A stretch of 64,000 bases of DNA from Dyadobacter sp. MSC1_007 (GCF_023667495.1 NZ_JAMOZL010000004.1:248001-312000); one strand, 5' to 3'. Shown: positions 45,221-53,355, counted from the first letter of the stretch. Numbers and translations are program-made. Notes: a model not told the origin generated them from the letters alone.

Positions 45221-46518
45221 ACTACCGTAGCTTTTTACCAGCCCTTTTAGTTTGTCAGGTGACAATGACATCGCTCTACGCGCAATGCGGGTTCCTGGCC
45301 GGACGGGTTACCGACATCGCCGGTGCAACCCCTCTTTCAGCAACCGTGTCCGCCAAGACAGACCAGGGCAAAATGCGCCTCGGTAAATCAGATTCGACGG
45401 GCGTTTTCAAGGTCGAGCTGCCTTGCCAGATGATCGAACTCGTGGTGGAGTCAGCCCAATACCAGACTTTGCATCTGCCTGTCAATCTCGACGGAAAAAC
45501 CGAAGGCACATTCTTCGTGATGCTGTCGATGATGCCTATGAGAAAGCAGACCAGCGACGAACCTTATGCGCAATCCGAGCAAACCCATTTCGAATTAAAG
45601 GATACTACCAAAGCGATAACGTCAATTATCCGGCGCATCGAAGTGAAAGACGCATTATCTAACCAGTCGCTGGGAGCCGAAATATGTCTTTACTATACTC
45701 AAAAGCAGAAAAAAGACTGTTTTGAACTCACAACCTCTCGCCCATCCGTCGAAATAGTGTTCACCGAAAAGGATATCGTAGCCATGGAGGTAAAATCTGT
45801 GGGTTACCAGGCCTACAATGGCAATCTGATCCTCGATAAAACCGACCAGGAACCGAGGACTTACATTATCAAACTCAACAAACAGCATACCGTACTTTCA
45901 GTGAATATCCTCAATGCAGGCGCCGGTATTCAATGCCAATTGTGGGAAGAAAGCCGGGCAATACCATCGCTGATCAGGGTTAACGAGGGACATTACTATG
46001 CCGAATTATCGCCTGGAAAGGCCTATAAATTTGGAATCACACCCGGCCCCGACCAGCCCGAACTGATCACAGCAATGGCTTCGCTCCGGGAGGGGCTTAC
46101 GCTTAGATCTTTCAAAATCCCGACCAGGGAAGCGCCGGTAGCCAGGGCGGCAGAAACACCTGTAAAAAATGTGCTTACTGCTTCCAATAAGACATTGTAT
46201 TTCCCGAGGAGCGACTACAAACTACCCTCACAATCGAGAAGATACCTGGATTCTGTGGCGGTTTACATTATCGCAAATAAAAATAAGAGCCTGCGCATCA
46301 CTGGCCACACCGACAATGTGGGTAACCCAAATCTGAATCTAACATTATCCGAATACCGGGTCCGGGTGATCTCGCGCTACCTGGTTGGCAAGGGAGTACC
46401 GGAGAGCGCGATTGCGGCCATGGGCCTTGGAAGTAAATTCCCTGTGAGACCGAACGACACCGAGGAAAACCGGCGCATGAACCGCCGGGTGGAAGTCCAG
46501 ATTATTGATATAGAATAA
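45217..46518 (+). CDS. OmpA-family peptidoglycan-binding protein of the T6SS cluster
   Basis: The protein has 433 residues, signal peptide ending about residue 23 (LYAQC). Two carboxypeptidase-regulatory-like beta domains (~25-105: LAGRVTDIAGATPLSATVSA; ~130-230: RIEVKDALSNQSLGAEI) come before a middle beta region. The C-terminal OmpA domain (~325-433) has LYFPRSDYKLPSQSRRYLD, ITGHTDNVGNPNLNLTLSEYR (Asp and Arg bind meso-DAP) and NRRMNRRVEVQI. Subtype iii systems use TssR as a peptidoglycan-binding part; this protein could fill that role, though it is not recognisably TssR. It is translationally coupled to the gene before. Confidence 0.8.
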   Translation: MNYRSFLPALLVCQVTMTSLYAQCGFLAGRVTDIAGATPLSATVSAKTDQGKMRLGKSDSTGVFKVELPCQMIELVVESAQYQTLHLPVNLDGKTEGTFFVMLSMMPMRKQTSDEPYAQSEQTHFELKDTTKAITSIIRRIEVKDALSNQSLGAEICLYYTQKQKKDCFELTTSRPSVEIVFTEKDIVAMEVKSVGYQAYNGNLILDKTDQEPRTYIIKLNKQHTVLSVNILNAGAGIQCQLWEESRAIPSLIRVNEGHYYAELSPGKAYKFGITPGPDQPELITAMASLREGLTLRSFKIPTREAPVARAAETPVKNVLTASNKTLYFPRSDYKLPSQSRRYLDSVAVYIIANKNKSLRITGHTDNVGNPNLNLTLSEYRVRVISRYLVGKGVPESAIAAMGLGSKFPVRPNDTEENRRMNRRVEVQIIDIE

Positions 46519-46537
46519 AAAAACAGCAATTGAAACC

Positions 46538-47551
46538 ATGATAAAGGCAATGAAAAACTTTACCAGCCCAGCGTGGCGCATCATGCTGGCAACCATCACC
46601 GGAATTCTCCTCGCCAGTCAATCCGACGCACAAACCCTCACCCGCAAGGACGCCGACGAGATCCGCGTGCTTGCCCGCGAGAGAGTGAAAGGCCTTAACG
46701 ACCTCCTGAATGCGATCGCCAACGAAGACCTGAGCAACTATGAGCGCCGCTATCTGATGATGAACAGCTACATGCCCAGCAACGATCAGATATTTGTCAA
46801 TGACGGTGTGATCGTAGAAGACGATGTGGACCCGAAACACAAGGCAAGCGCCCCCGGCCTGGACACACCTATCGAAAAGTACCTCAGCAACTTCGACCTG
46901 TTCTATACCAAAACAGAAACCAATACCATTGAATTTACCAATCTGGTGGTTTCGGATGTCAAGGTTGATAAATATCCGTTTGTGAAGGTCTTTTATACCC
47001 AACATTTTAAAGGCAAAAGTAATAAGGACAATACGCCCTACCAGCCCATTGCCCGCGTCGCTGAGCTACGTGCCGACAAGTCGGGAAACGACTGGATCGT
47101 GTATCTGACACGCCTTGCATTCAATTCCTCGGATGCGGCGAGAGCGGTCCCCGTATCTCCCAAACCATCGGCGACTTATGATTCACTTTCACGCAAAAAG
47201 GAACCTGTCGTAAGTCAGGCTTCTGACCGTAAGCCGGTTGCAAAACCAGAAGATGCGAAAGAAGGCGAACGCGTTTTTCAGGAACTGAACAAACCCAACC
47301 AGGCCGAAATACAGAACGCCCGCAAATGGGGTGCGATCAAATTGGGTGTAGGTGTGGCCGCACTGGCATTCGGGGCGGTTACTTACAGTATGCTCAACAA
47401 GGATTACAAGGATTATAAAAAGCGGATCGACAATCCGGAAGGGCTGACCAGCTACGCCAAACCGGGCATTTACGTCTCGGTAGGAGCCATGGCAGTAGGC
47501 CTGGGTGTATCGCTCACCTCAATTTTCGATTTCAAGAGAGCGAAGCAGTGA
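46538..47551 (+). CDS. Exported/membrane protein of the T6SS cluster, paralogous domain
   Basis: The protein has 337 residues with a signal peptide (ending SDAQ at about residue 31). A helical start (RERVKGLNDLLNAIANEDLS) is followed by a beta domain (VIVEDDVDPKH ... IEKYLSNFDLFYTKTETNTI ... VFYTQHFKGK), a linker rich in Ser/Lys, and two C-terminal hydrophobic helices (~270-287 and ~310-330). The first 190 residues follow the same order as the C-terminal half of the 44102-45220 protein. I recognise this as a widespread uncharacterised Bacteroidota domain but can give no function. It is likely to be anchored in the envelope by its last helices. Confidence 0.6.
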   Translation: MIKAMKNFTSPAWRIMLATITGILLASQSDAQTLTRKDADEIRVLARERVKGLNDLLNAIANEDLSNYERRYLMMNSYMPSNDQIFVNDGVIVEDDVDPKHKASAPGLDTPIEKYLSNFDLFYTKTETNTIEFTNLVVSDVKVDKYPFVKVFYTQHFKGKSNKDNTPYQPIARVAELRADKSGNDWIVYLTRLAFNSSDAARAVPVSPKPSATYDSLSRKKEPVVSQASDRKPVAKPEDAKEGERVFQELNKPNQAEIQNARKWGAIKLGVGVAALAFGAVTYSMLNKDYKDYKKRIDNPEGLTSYAKPGIYVSVGAMAVGLGVSLTSIFDFKRAKQ

Positions 47552-47637
47552 AGGGAGTTTAGAGTTTTAGAGTTTAAAAGTTCATGAGTAAAAAATGCCT
47601 AAGACATACAGCTTAAAGCCTATAACCACAAAAAACC

Positions 47638-47937
47638 ATGTCCCAACCAGCGGCTAGAATCGGAGATATGCATGTATGCCCGATGGTTACGCCAGGCACG
47701 CCGCCTGTACCACATGTAGGCGGGCCCGTGCTGCCCCCAGGCATTCCCACTGTGCTCATAGGCGGGCAACCGGCCGCCTGTGTCGGGGATATGTGTGTGT
47801 GTACAGGCCCGCCCGACGTGATAGCAATGGGTTCGGCAACGGTATTGATCGGTGGAAAACCAGCAGCCCGCATGGGCGACAGCACCGCACACGGAGGAAG
47901 TATCGTGGTGGGTTGCCCCACGGTATTGATCGGATAG
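47638..47937 (+). CDS. PAAR-domain spike tip protein
   Basis: This 99-residue protein is a single PAAR domain with no attached toxin: ARIGDMHVCPMVTPG, GIPTVLIGGQPAACVGDMC, TVLIGGKPAARMGD, AHGG and GCPTVLIG. The repeated P-T-V-L-I-G-G units form the cone, and His12, Cys14, His84 and Cys92 are the likely zinc ligands. It caps the VgrG trimer. It lies 86 bases after the previous gene and 33 bases before tssB. Confidence 0.93.
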   Translation: MSQPAARIGDMHVCPMVTPGTPPVPHVGGPVLPPGIPTVLIGGQPAACVGDMCVCTGPPDVIAMGSATVLIGGKPAARMGDSTAHGGSIVVGCPTVLIG

Positions 47938-47970
47938 TAACAACAGTATTTACTCTAATCCTATACAACT

Positions 47971-48420
47971 ATGTTCAACTACGGAATAGGCGGAAATGAA
48001 CGCAAAATCGACCAATCCAGTGAAGGGATTGCAGATATTCCACAAAACCGGACCCTTTTTGCCACGCAACTGACCGGAGATCCTTCACCCAGACCAGAAA
48101 TCGTTTACGACCTTAAAACCACCGAAGAGGTTTTCGCGCATTACCAGCCCGAATCAGAAGTGGAGTTCATCACTCAGGACGGCAGTTTGATCAATGAAAA
48201 CCTGCGGTTCAAGAATCTGGGTGATTTTGGAAAGAAAGGCATTATCGCCCAAAGCGCATTCTTACAGGACCTCGACGCAAGGAACGAAGCGTATCAGCAG
48301 GTAGTAAGGCATTTAAAAGTCAATAAAATCCTGAAAGCCGCATTAGAAAAACCCGAAGCTAAAGCTGCACTACTAGGCGTCTTCCAAACCCTGATCAACG
48401 AACTGGAAGAAGCGGGATGA
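47971..48420 (+). CDS. tssB: T6SS contractile sheath small subunit TssB
   Basis: The protein has 149 residues. The middle YDLKTTEEVFAHYQPESEVE, FKNLGDFGKKGI and LDARNEAYQQVVRHLKVNKI follow the TssB/VipA pattern (NLDDFxP, then a long C-terminal helix); the C-terminus ends with a helix. It forms the sheath with TssC, whose gene follows after a ~200-base spacer with a hairpin element. The length is slightly shorter than proteobacterial TssB (160-170). Confidence 0.88.
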   Translation: MFNYGIGGNERKIDQSSEGIADIPQNRTLFATQLTGDPSPRPEIVYDLKTTEEVFAHYQPESEVEFITQDGSLINENLRFKNLGDFGKKGIIAQSAFLQDLDARNEAYQQVVRHLKVNKILKAALEKPEAKAALLGVFQTLINELEEAG

Positions 48421-48429
48421 ATTAATTTT

Positions 48430-48542
48430 GAATGAGTGAATGGAAAGGGAGGATGGAGAAAGGAATAAGGGAAAAGTACTTTTGCGTCAGTTACGAGTTT
48501 CCTTCCTCCCTTTCCTCCTTTCTCCTCCCCATTCAGTCATTC
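48430..48542. repeat. Hairpin element 1 between tssB and tssC
   Basis: The outer arms GAATGAGTGAATGG (48430-48443) and CCATTCAGTCATTC (48529-48542) pair at 13 of 14 bases. Inside them lie a purine-rich left arm and a pyrimidine-rich right arm. The core at 48470-48497 contains AAAAGTACTTTT and TCAGTTACGAG. The same core occurs in reverse orientation at 50053-50080 on the other side of tssC. It is non-coding, although it can be read as an in-frame upstream extension of tssC. Confidence 0.8.
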
Positions 48543-48601
48543 AATCATTCGGCCATTCGGTCATTCACTCATTCGGTCATTCGGTCATTCGGTCATTCAA
48601 A
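48530..48601. repeat. Tandem 8-bp repeat CATTCGGT, nine units
   Basis: Nine consecutive 8-base units, all beginning CATTC: four are exactly CATTCGGT and the others end AGT, AAT, GGC, ACT and AAA. The run overlaps the right end of hairpin element 1 and stops 28 bases before the tssC ATG. Eight is not a multiple of three, so the array is not coding. Confidence 0.9.
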
Positions 48602-48629
48602 ATTCATTAACTCATTCAAAATTTCACTC

Positions 48630-50006
48630 ATGCCAAACGATATAAAAACATCCGACGAAGCCGCCCCGGCGAGGGAGGCGCTGAAAGAACGCGTTGCGCT
48701 GCCGCTGGAAACCGGCTTGCCGCTTCTTGCCAAATATGGAAGCTACGACCTGGTCGAAACGATCATAGAGGGCGCGGCCAATATTAATCCTGAAAAAAAG
48801 GCACGCAAGAAAATATTCCTCAGCGAAGCAGATAAAAAGAAAGAGCGTCAGCAGCTTAAAAAACGGCTTGAACTCTGGTCGGAGTTGCTGAGCAGCGCTG
48901 AATCCGTACCTGAAATGATCGAAATTGGTCAGAAACAGGCTGATTCTGCATTTGAGTTGTTAAAGGAAAATCTTGGGAAAGCGATAGAACAGATACGGCC
49001 GCTGGAACAATCCTACCGTTCTGTCGCCATGTTCTTTAAAAATACGGAACAGGATAAAGTCAAGAACGTCACATTCCTGAATGCAGCACCTGACCAATTG
49101 CAGGACCTCGACGTTACGACATTCATCGACGCCGTCGGCGAAGAGCTTGCCGCCAAATTTGATCGCCTCGATCTGCGTGAAAACTACTCCATTCTCAATG
49201 TCCCCGGTTATCTGGGCTCGGGCAAGGTAGTCGATAAGTGGGCGAAAATGGCTTACAAAAACAAAGTCATGCTCGTCACCGATTTCATGCACCTGGATGC
49301 GCCTGAGGATGTAATGGAGCTCTTCGAATCCGCTAATCTCACCGGTGGCGCGGCACATTTGTCCAATGTGATGATGACGTGCAACTGGCTGGTAGGTCGC
49401 GCGAAACACGACGATCTCGGCGAAGAAGAAGACCTGTACATCCCGCCTTCTACCGCATTGGCGGGTAATGTATACAAAACCCTGATGTCGCAGGTAGCGG
49501 CGGGTAAGAAGCACGGAACGCTCAGCGAGGTGGACGGCGTGCGGTTCCCATTGAAAAAATCCGAAATAGCAGATCTTGAAAAAATGGGGCTGATTCCAAT
49601 GGTCAATGAATACAGCAAAGTGATGGCGTTTTCGGCCAAAACACTGTTCAATGGCGATAATGTGGGTTTACAGACCTATTCAGTAGTCCGCGTTTTCGAC
49701 TATATCACCAAAGTGCTGATTGATTTTCTGAATCGCAGGGCTTTCGAAAATTTTGATTATAACACTAAAAATGACCTGAAAAAGCAGATCATCAAATTCC
49801 TGGACAGTGTAACCGGCCCGGGAAAACTGATCGAAAAGTTCAGCGTCATGCGTTTCGAGCAGGATAAGGAACACAAGGACAAGGTTTACCTCGACATTCA
49901 CATGGTCCCCTATTTCCCGGCGAAAAACTTCATGATAGCCCTAACCGGCCAAAAAGGCGACGACCTCGACGCAGCAGCATGGGCAGCAGAATACGCGCAG
50001 CAGTAG
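48630..50006 (+). CDS. tssC: T6SS contractile sheath large subunit TssC
   Basis: The protein has 458 residues from the ATG at 48630 (MPNDIKTSDEAAPAREALKE). A longer reading from 48432 would add a translation of the repeat element and is rejected. Family landmarks are FLNAAPDQLQDLDVTTFIDA, LNVPGYLGSGKVVDKWAKMA, FESANLTGGAAHLSNVMMT and DYITKVLIDFLNRRAF; the C-terminus has the sheath-handshake strand VYLDIHMVPYFPAKNFMIAL (split). It packs with TssB into the contractile sheath. It is flanked on both sides by related hairpin elements. Confidence 0.93.
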   Translation: MPNDIKTSDEAAPAREALKERVALPLETGLPLLAKYGSYDLVETIIEGAANINPEKKARKKIFLSEADKKKERQQLKKRLELWSELLSSAESVPEMIEIGQKQADSAFELLKENLGKAIEQIRPLEQSYRSVAMFFKNTEQDKVKNVTFLNAAPDQLQDLDVTTFIDAVGEELAAKFDRLDLRENYSILNVPGYLGSGKVVDKWAKMAYKNKVMLVTDFMHLDAPEDVMELFESANLTGGAAHLSNVMMTCNWLVGRAKHDDLGEEEDLYIPPSTALAGNVYKTLMSQVAAGKKHGTLSEVDGVRFPLKKSEIADLEKMGLIPMVNEYSKVMAFSAKTLFNGDNVGLQTYSVVRVFDYITKVLIDFLNRRAFENFDYNTKNDLKKQIIKFLDSVTGPGKLIEKFSVMRFEQDKEHKDKVYLDIHMVPYFPAKNFMIALTGQKGDDLDAAAWAAEYAQQ

Positions 50007-50007
50007 C

Positions 50008-50120
50008 AATATAGGGGAAATAGGGAAAAAAGGAGGAAGGGGACGACGGGATCTCGTAACTGAGATAAAAATACTTTTCCTTCCCTTCTCCATCCTCCTT
50101 TCTCCATACTCCTTTCCATT
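50008..50120. repeat. Hairpin element 2 between tssC and the first hcp gene (inverted copy)
   Basis: A purine-rich left arm (AGGGGAAATAGGG, AGGAGGAAGGGG) and a pyrimidine-rich right arm (CCTTCCCTTCTCCATCCTCC) surround the core at 50053-50080. Read on the minus strand, the core matches element 1 at 24 of 28 positions, including TCAGTTACGAG and GGAAAAGTA. The length is the same as element 1 (113 bases), and the orientation is opposite. Confidence 0.75.
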
Positions 50121-50131
50121 ATTGAAGAAAA

Positions 50132-50539
50132 ATGGCCTTCAGTACCACAGTAAAAATCGACGGGGAACATGAATATAGCGTCATGTTCATGCAGTTTGAG
50201 CTTCATCAGACGGTGGATGACGCAATGTCCATTACCTCGCCTATTCAGTGGGCGCATTTGTATATGGAGCTGGAAATGGTGATGAGTGACTTTCTGATCG
50301 GCTGGGCCAATAAGCCTTCGCAAAAATACGACCTCGTAGTAGAGCAATTCGGGGAACATGGCTCTTTCAAAACCTTGAATTTCAAGGATGCCTTTTGCAC
50401 CGAGTTCGTGGAAATGTTTGACGACGGCCTGGATGATATCGACAAAGCGCTGGCCCAGAGACTGCAGAACTTCATTACCTGCGTGACGGTAACCGCATCG
50501 AGCGTCGAAATTGACGAAGCCAAACTGGAAAATTTTTAG
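50132..50539 (+). CDS. tssD: Hcp/TssD family protein 1 (divergent)
   Basis: The protein has 135 residues. The beta-barrel text has FHEYS-like start GEHEYSVMFMQFELHQTVDD, a helix ELEMVMSDFLIGWAN, and the signature FKDAFCTEFVEMF. The signature F/L-x-D-[AV]-[FY]-C-x-x-[FY]-x-E is shared by all three Hcp-like proteins here. Subtype iii clusters commonly encode several TssD paralogues; which one forms the main tube cannot be told. It is more acidic at the C-terminus than the other two. Confidence 0.78.
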   Translation: MAFSTTVKIDGEHEYSVMFMQFELHQTVDDAMSITSPIQWAHLYMELEMVMSDFLIGWANKPSQKYDLVVEQFGEHGSFKTLNFKDAFCTEFVEMFDDGLDDIDKALAQRLQNFITCVTVTASSVEIDEAKLENF

Positions 50540-50545
50540 GAACAA

Positions 50546-51046
50546 ATGGCAGATCAGGACGCTACGATCGGTGTGGAAGCGCATTTTACGCTGGATGGCA
50601 AGGAGTTCCTTGTCAAGAAACTTTCGTACGGGTGTAACCGCAATGCAGACGAGCGCGGAAGCCCTACCGACGCTCCAAAGGCAAGGCTGATCCGCATGAC
50701 GATCAGCCCTACGCAAAACGACGATTTCGCATTGCTCTACGATTGGGCATTTAAGAATGACAGGCAGCTAAGCGGGCAGATCGAGTTCAAATACGACAAT
50801 GATTCGCAGGTGCTGAGGAAAATGGAGTTTGAAGATGCCTATTGCGTCGGGTTCAGGGAATCGTTTTTGGGAAGGCATTCTACCATGAGAAGCCCCAGGC
50901 TTGCCCATGTGCCGGATGCCAAAGCGTACCTTCCACAGCACCGCGGCAAGGACTATTTCCTCCGCGACAGCAGCCTTTCGCTGGTATATGAACTGGTGCT
51001 TTTACCCAAAAAGATCAAAATCGGTCAGGTTGAAATAAATAGCTAA
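50546..51046 (+). CDS. tssD: Hcp/TssD family protein 2 (divergent, longer)
   Basis: The protein has 166 residues. Starts EAHFTLDGKEFLVKKLSYGCNRNADERG, split around the Cys, as in Bacteroidota TssD; contains FALLYDWAFKNDRQLSGQIEF and the shared motif FEDAYCVGFRES. It is longer than protein 1 by a loop at ~115-145 (STMRSPRLAHVP ... RGKDYFLRDS). It is encoded six bases after protein 1 and two bases before vgrG, so it may be the Hcp matched with VgrG. Confidence 0.8.
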   Translation: MADQDATIGVEAHFTLDGKEFLVKKLSYGCNRNADERGSPTDAPKARLIRMTISPTQNDDFALLYDWAFKNDRQLSGQIEFKYDNDSQVLRKMEFEDAYCVGFRESFLGRHSTMRSPRLAHVPDAKAYLPQHRGKDYFLRDSSLSLVYELVLLPKKIKIGQVEINS

Positions 51047-51047
51047 A

Positions 51048-52889
51048 ATGGCACGGCAGGTTAACACTTCCATCGAAATCGAAGGCGGGACACAAATTTC
51101 GCGGCACCTGGGATTGGTGATCGAGCAAGACCTCTTTGCTCATCACTGGTTTGAGCTACTGGTACCTTTTGATCAACTGGAAGATGAGGGCGAGCATTTT
51201 TTCAACCGTTCGCACCGGGCGGTAATGGGCAAAAAGATCACTTTTTCTTTCAGTCCCAGACTGGGCCAGGAGTCTTTTGATTTTACTTTCCAGGGCATTG
51301 TTACCGAGATCCGTCTCAGGAGCCTGAGCGATATGAGCAGCGCGTTTGTCCTGAAAGGTTACAGTCCTACGATCGTGTTGGAAGATTCGGTCCAGCGGCG
51401 CTCGTTCCTTCGGGGAACTGTGCAGGATATTTTTAATACTGTGCTGCAACCCTACCCGCAAAATCTACTCAGAAAGCAGCTGAGCCCGGAAAATGGCGGT
51501 AGGGCCGTCCCGTTTACCCAATATAATGAGAGCAACTACAAATTTCTCTGCCGGGTTGCCGACCGCTGCTGCGAATGGTTCTATTACAATGGCCGCGAGC
51601 TCGTGTTAGGCAATGGGAACAGCTCGCAAGAAGTTGATTTTCTGGTGGATGGATTACAAAACTTCGATGTAGCACTGAAACTCCAACCAGCGGCTTTTAG
51701 CATGGAAGGCTACAACTATACCATTCCGGACGCATTCACCGGGCAATCCAGCCAGCAGAATGTGGACGGGCTGACTTCGCTGAGTGAATTTGCATTGGAA
51801 CAATCGGATACGCTGTTTGCGCAACCGTCCCTGTTGCCATCACCGGAAATTGTGGGCGGCCAGGGCGAGGTAGACGAGCTCACCAAAATGGAGCGTTCAG
51901 CGCGGGTTACGTCGATGGTCGATTTCCGTGGCGCTGGTGAAACGCCTACTATGAGCGTGGGAACCGTACTGGTGGTAAAGGGCCAGCGGTTGAACGAACG
52001 TGGCGAGCAGTATGAAGAGAATTTTGGGAAATACCGGGTCGTCCATATCCGCCACGAGATTAATACCGCCGGCAGTTATCAGAATTCATTTAGTGCCGTA
52101 CCCGAATCGGCGCAGCATCCCCCTAACAACCCATATGTGCGTAATCCGCTGGGTGAGACGGAACAGGCCGAGGTAATTGCGAATGATGACAGTGAAAATC
52201 TAGGCCGGGTAAGGGTGAAATTCTTTTGGAGCCAGGCCCGGCAGCAGGATCAGGAGTCGATTTGGATGCGTGTGGGCACAATGCACAATTCCTCGGGACG
52301 TGGGGTCAATTTCGTGCCCGAAATAGGGGCGATGGTCATGATTGGGTATGAAGGAAATCTTGCCGAAAACCCTTTCGTCATGACGAGCCTTTATCCGAAA
52401 CCCGAAGAAGATATTAAATACACCTCCGATGACAATGATATCAAGGTGATCGCCACACGCTCGGGTAATATGTTTATCCTGATCGATAAGGAAGGTGATG
52501 CCAAAATCCAGATCAGTAACCGGAACAAGACGGACACATTTCTCGAATTCTGCTTCAAAGACGACGGTCAGATACGAATGCACGTAGAAAACGGCCTTAT
52601 TGAAATAAAAGCCAAGGAAATGACCGTCGAGACAACACAGGACATTACCGTGAATGCAGGCGGAAAATTCGATTTACAAGCCAGTGAAATTTCCATCAAG
52701 GCCGACCAGAATATCAAGATGGAAAGCGGCGTCAATACCGAGATCAAGGCAAATGCAGAACTGAAAGCGGAAGGAACGGCCAGCGCCAAGGTAAAGGGTG
52801 CCCAGCTGACGCTCGAAGCGGACGCTATGGCCGAACTGAAAAGCAACGGAACAACCTCCGTACAAGGATCGCTCGTAATGCTTAACTAA
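51048..52889 (+). CDS. vgrG: VgrG spike protein (TssI)
   Basis: The protein has 613 residues. The gp27-like part (1-360) has RAVMGKKITFSFSPRLG, FQGIVTEIRLRSLSDMS and FTQYNESNYKFLCRVADRC. The gp5 OB-fold (~370-450) has NDDSENLGRVRVKFFW, WMRVGTMHNSSGRGVNFVPE and GAMVMIGYEG. The rest is a beta-helix needle (SGNMFILIDKEGDAKIQISN ... ITVNAGGKFDLQ ... LTLEADAMAELKS). There is no C-terminal effector domain, so toxins must ride on PAAR, Hcp or adaptors. It is encoded two bases after the second Hcp gene. Confidence 0.95.
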   Translation: MARQVNTSIEIEGGTQISRHLGLVIEQDLFAHHWFELLVPFDQLEDEGEHFFNRSHRAVMGKKITFSFSPRLGQESFDFTFQGIVTEIRLRSLSDMSSAFVLKGYSPTIVLEDSVQRRSFLRGTVQDIFNTVLQPYPQNLLRKQLSPENGGRAVPFTQYNESNYKFLCRVADRCCEWFYYNGRELVLGNGNSSQEVDFLVDGLQNFDVALKLQPAAFSMEGYNYTIPDAFTGQSSQQNVDGLTSLSEFALEQSDTLFAQPSLLPSPEIVGGQGEVDELTKMERSARVTSMVDFRGAGETPTMSVGTVLVVKGQRLNERGEQYEENFGKYRVVHIRHEINTAGSYQNSFSAVPESAQHPPNNPYVRNPLGETEQAEVIANDDSENLGRVRVKFFWSQARQQDQESIWMRVGTMHNSSGRGVNFVPEIGAMVMIGYEGNLAENPFVMTSLYPKPEEDIKYTSDDNDIKVIATRSGNMFILIDKEGDAKIQISNRNKTDTFLEFCFKDDGQIRMHVENGLIEIKAKEMTVETTQDITVNAGGKFDLQASEISIKADQNIKMESGVNTEIKANAELKAEGTASAKVKGAQLTLEADAMAELKSNGTTSVQGSLVMLN

Positions 52890-52932
52890 ATATATCCATA
52901 ATCAATTCTTTCACTTTTAAACACTTACAACT

Positions 52933-53349
52933 ATGCCAGCTTCAAGTTTTGACGCTTATTTTACCTGGGACGGCGGACCGTCAGGAGACGGGATTGCCGT
53001 TATATCATGCAGCTACGCTTTGTCACAATCCATAGACGATAAAGGCCGTGTATCTTCAAAAGTATACGGGGGGACCGTTTTTATTCAGGTCGATTCATCC
53101 AGTGCCAGCGACAGCCAGGGGCTTTGGGAATGGATGGTAGACCCGGATGGCAAGAAATCTTCCGCAAAGATCACCTTCAAGAATGTGGACGAAGAGCAAA
53201 CGCAAAAGGAGCTGGAATTAACAGATGTTTACTGCGTCCAGTACAGCGAAAGCTTCATCGAAACCGGCTCCATGCCGATGACGACCAGCCTCACGCTTTC
53301 AGCCAGGGAAATGAAATTGTTCGGTACGCCTCACGCCAACCGTTGGTAG
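52933..53349 (+). CDS. tssD: Hcp/TssD family protein 3 (main tube candidate)
   Basis: The protein has 138 residues. It starts MPASSFDAYFTWDGGPSGDG; then VISCSYALSQSIDDKGRVSS, GGTVFIQVDSSSASDSQGLW, and the shared motif LTDVYCVQYSESF. It resembles the standard Hcp of Bacteroidota T6SS (F-x-[AV]-x-[FL] start, SSAKITF). As the last gene before a strong terminator and with its own 5' spacer, it may be expressed at higher level than the other two, which suits the tube protein. Confidence 0.82.
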   Translation: MPASSFDAYFTWDGGPSGDGIAVISCSYALSQSIDDKGRVSSKVYGGTVFIQVDSSSASDSQGLWEWMVDPDGKKSSAKITFKNVDEEQTQKELELTDVYCVQYSESFIETGSMPMTTSLTLSAREMKLFGTPHANRW

Positions 53350-53355
53350 AGCCAG

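Noticed and set aside
47551..47637. AT-rich direct repeats (TTTAGAG words) before the PAAR gene as a regulatory element
   Set aside because: The repeat is short and imperfect, with no promoter match or symmetrical structure to support a function.
48530..48601. Possible CRISPR array
   Set aside because: Units are 8 bases with no spacers and no cas genes nearby; it is a simple tandem repeat.
48432..48629. In-frame N-terminal extension of TssC starting at 48432
   Set aside because: The extra 66 residues are a translation of the hairpin element and the 8-bp tandem repeat (Ser/Phe/His-rich, no similarity to TssC). The ATG at 48630 gives the standard N-terminus.
49910..50716. 268-codon minus-strand frame across tssC end and hcp genes
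   Set aside because: Crosses three well supported plus-strand genes and the hairpin element; no domain.
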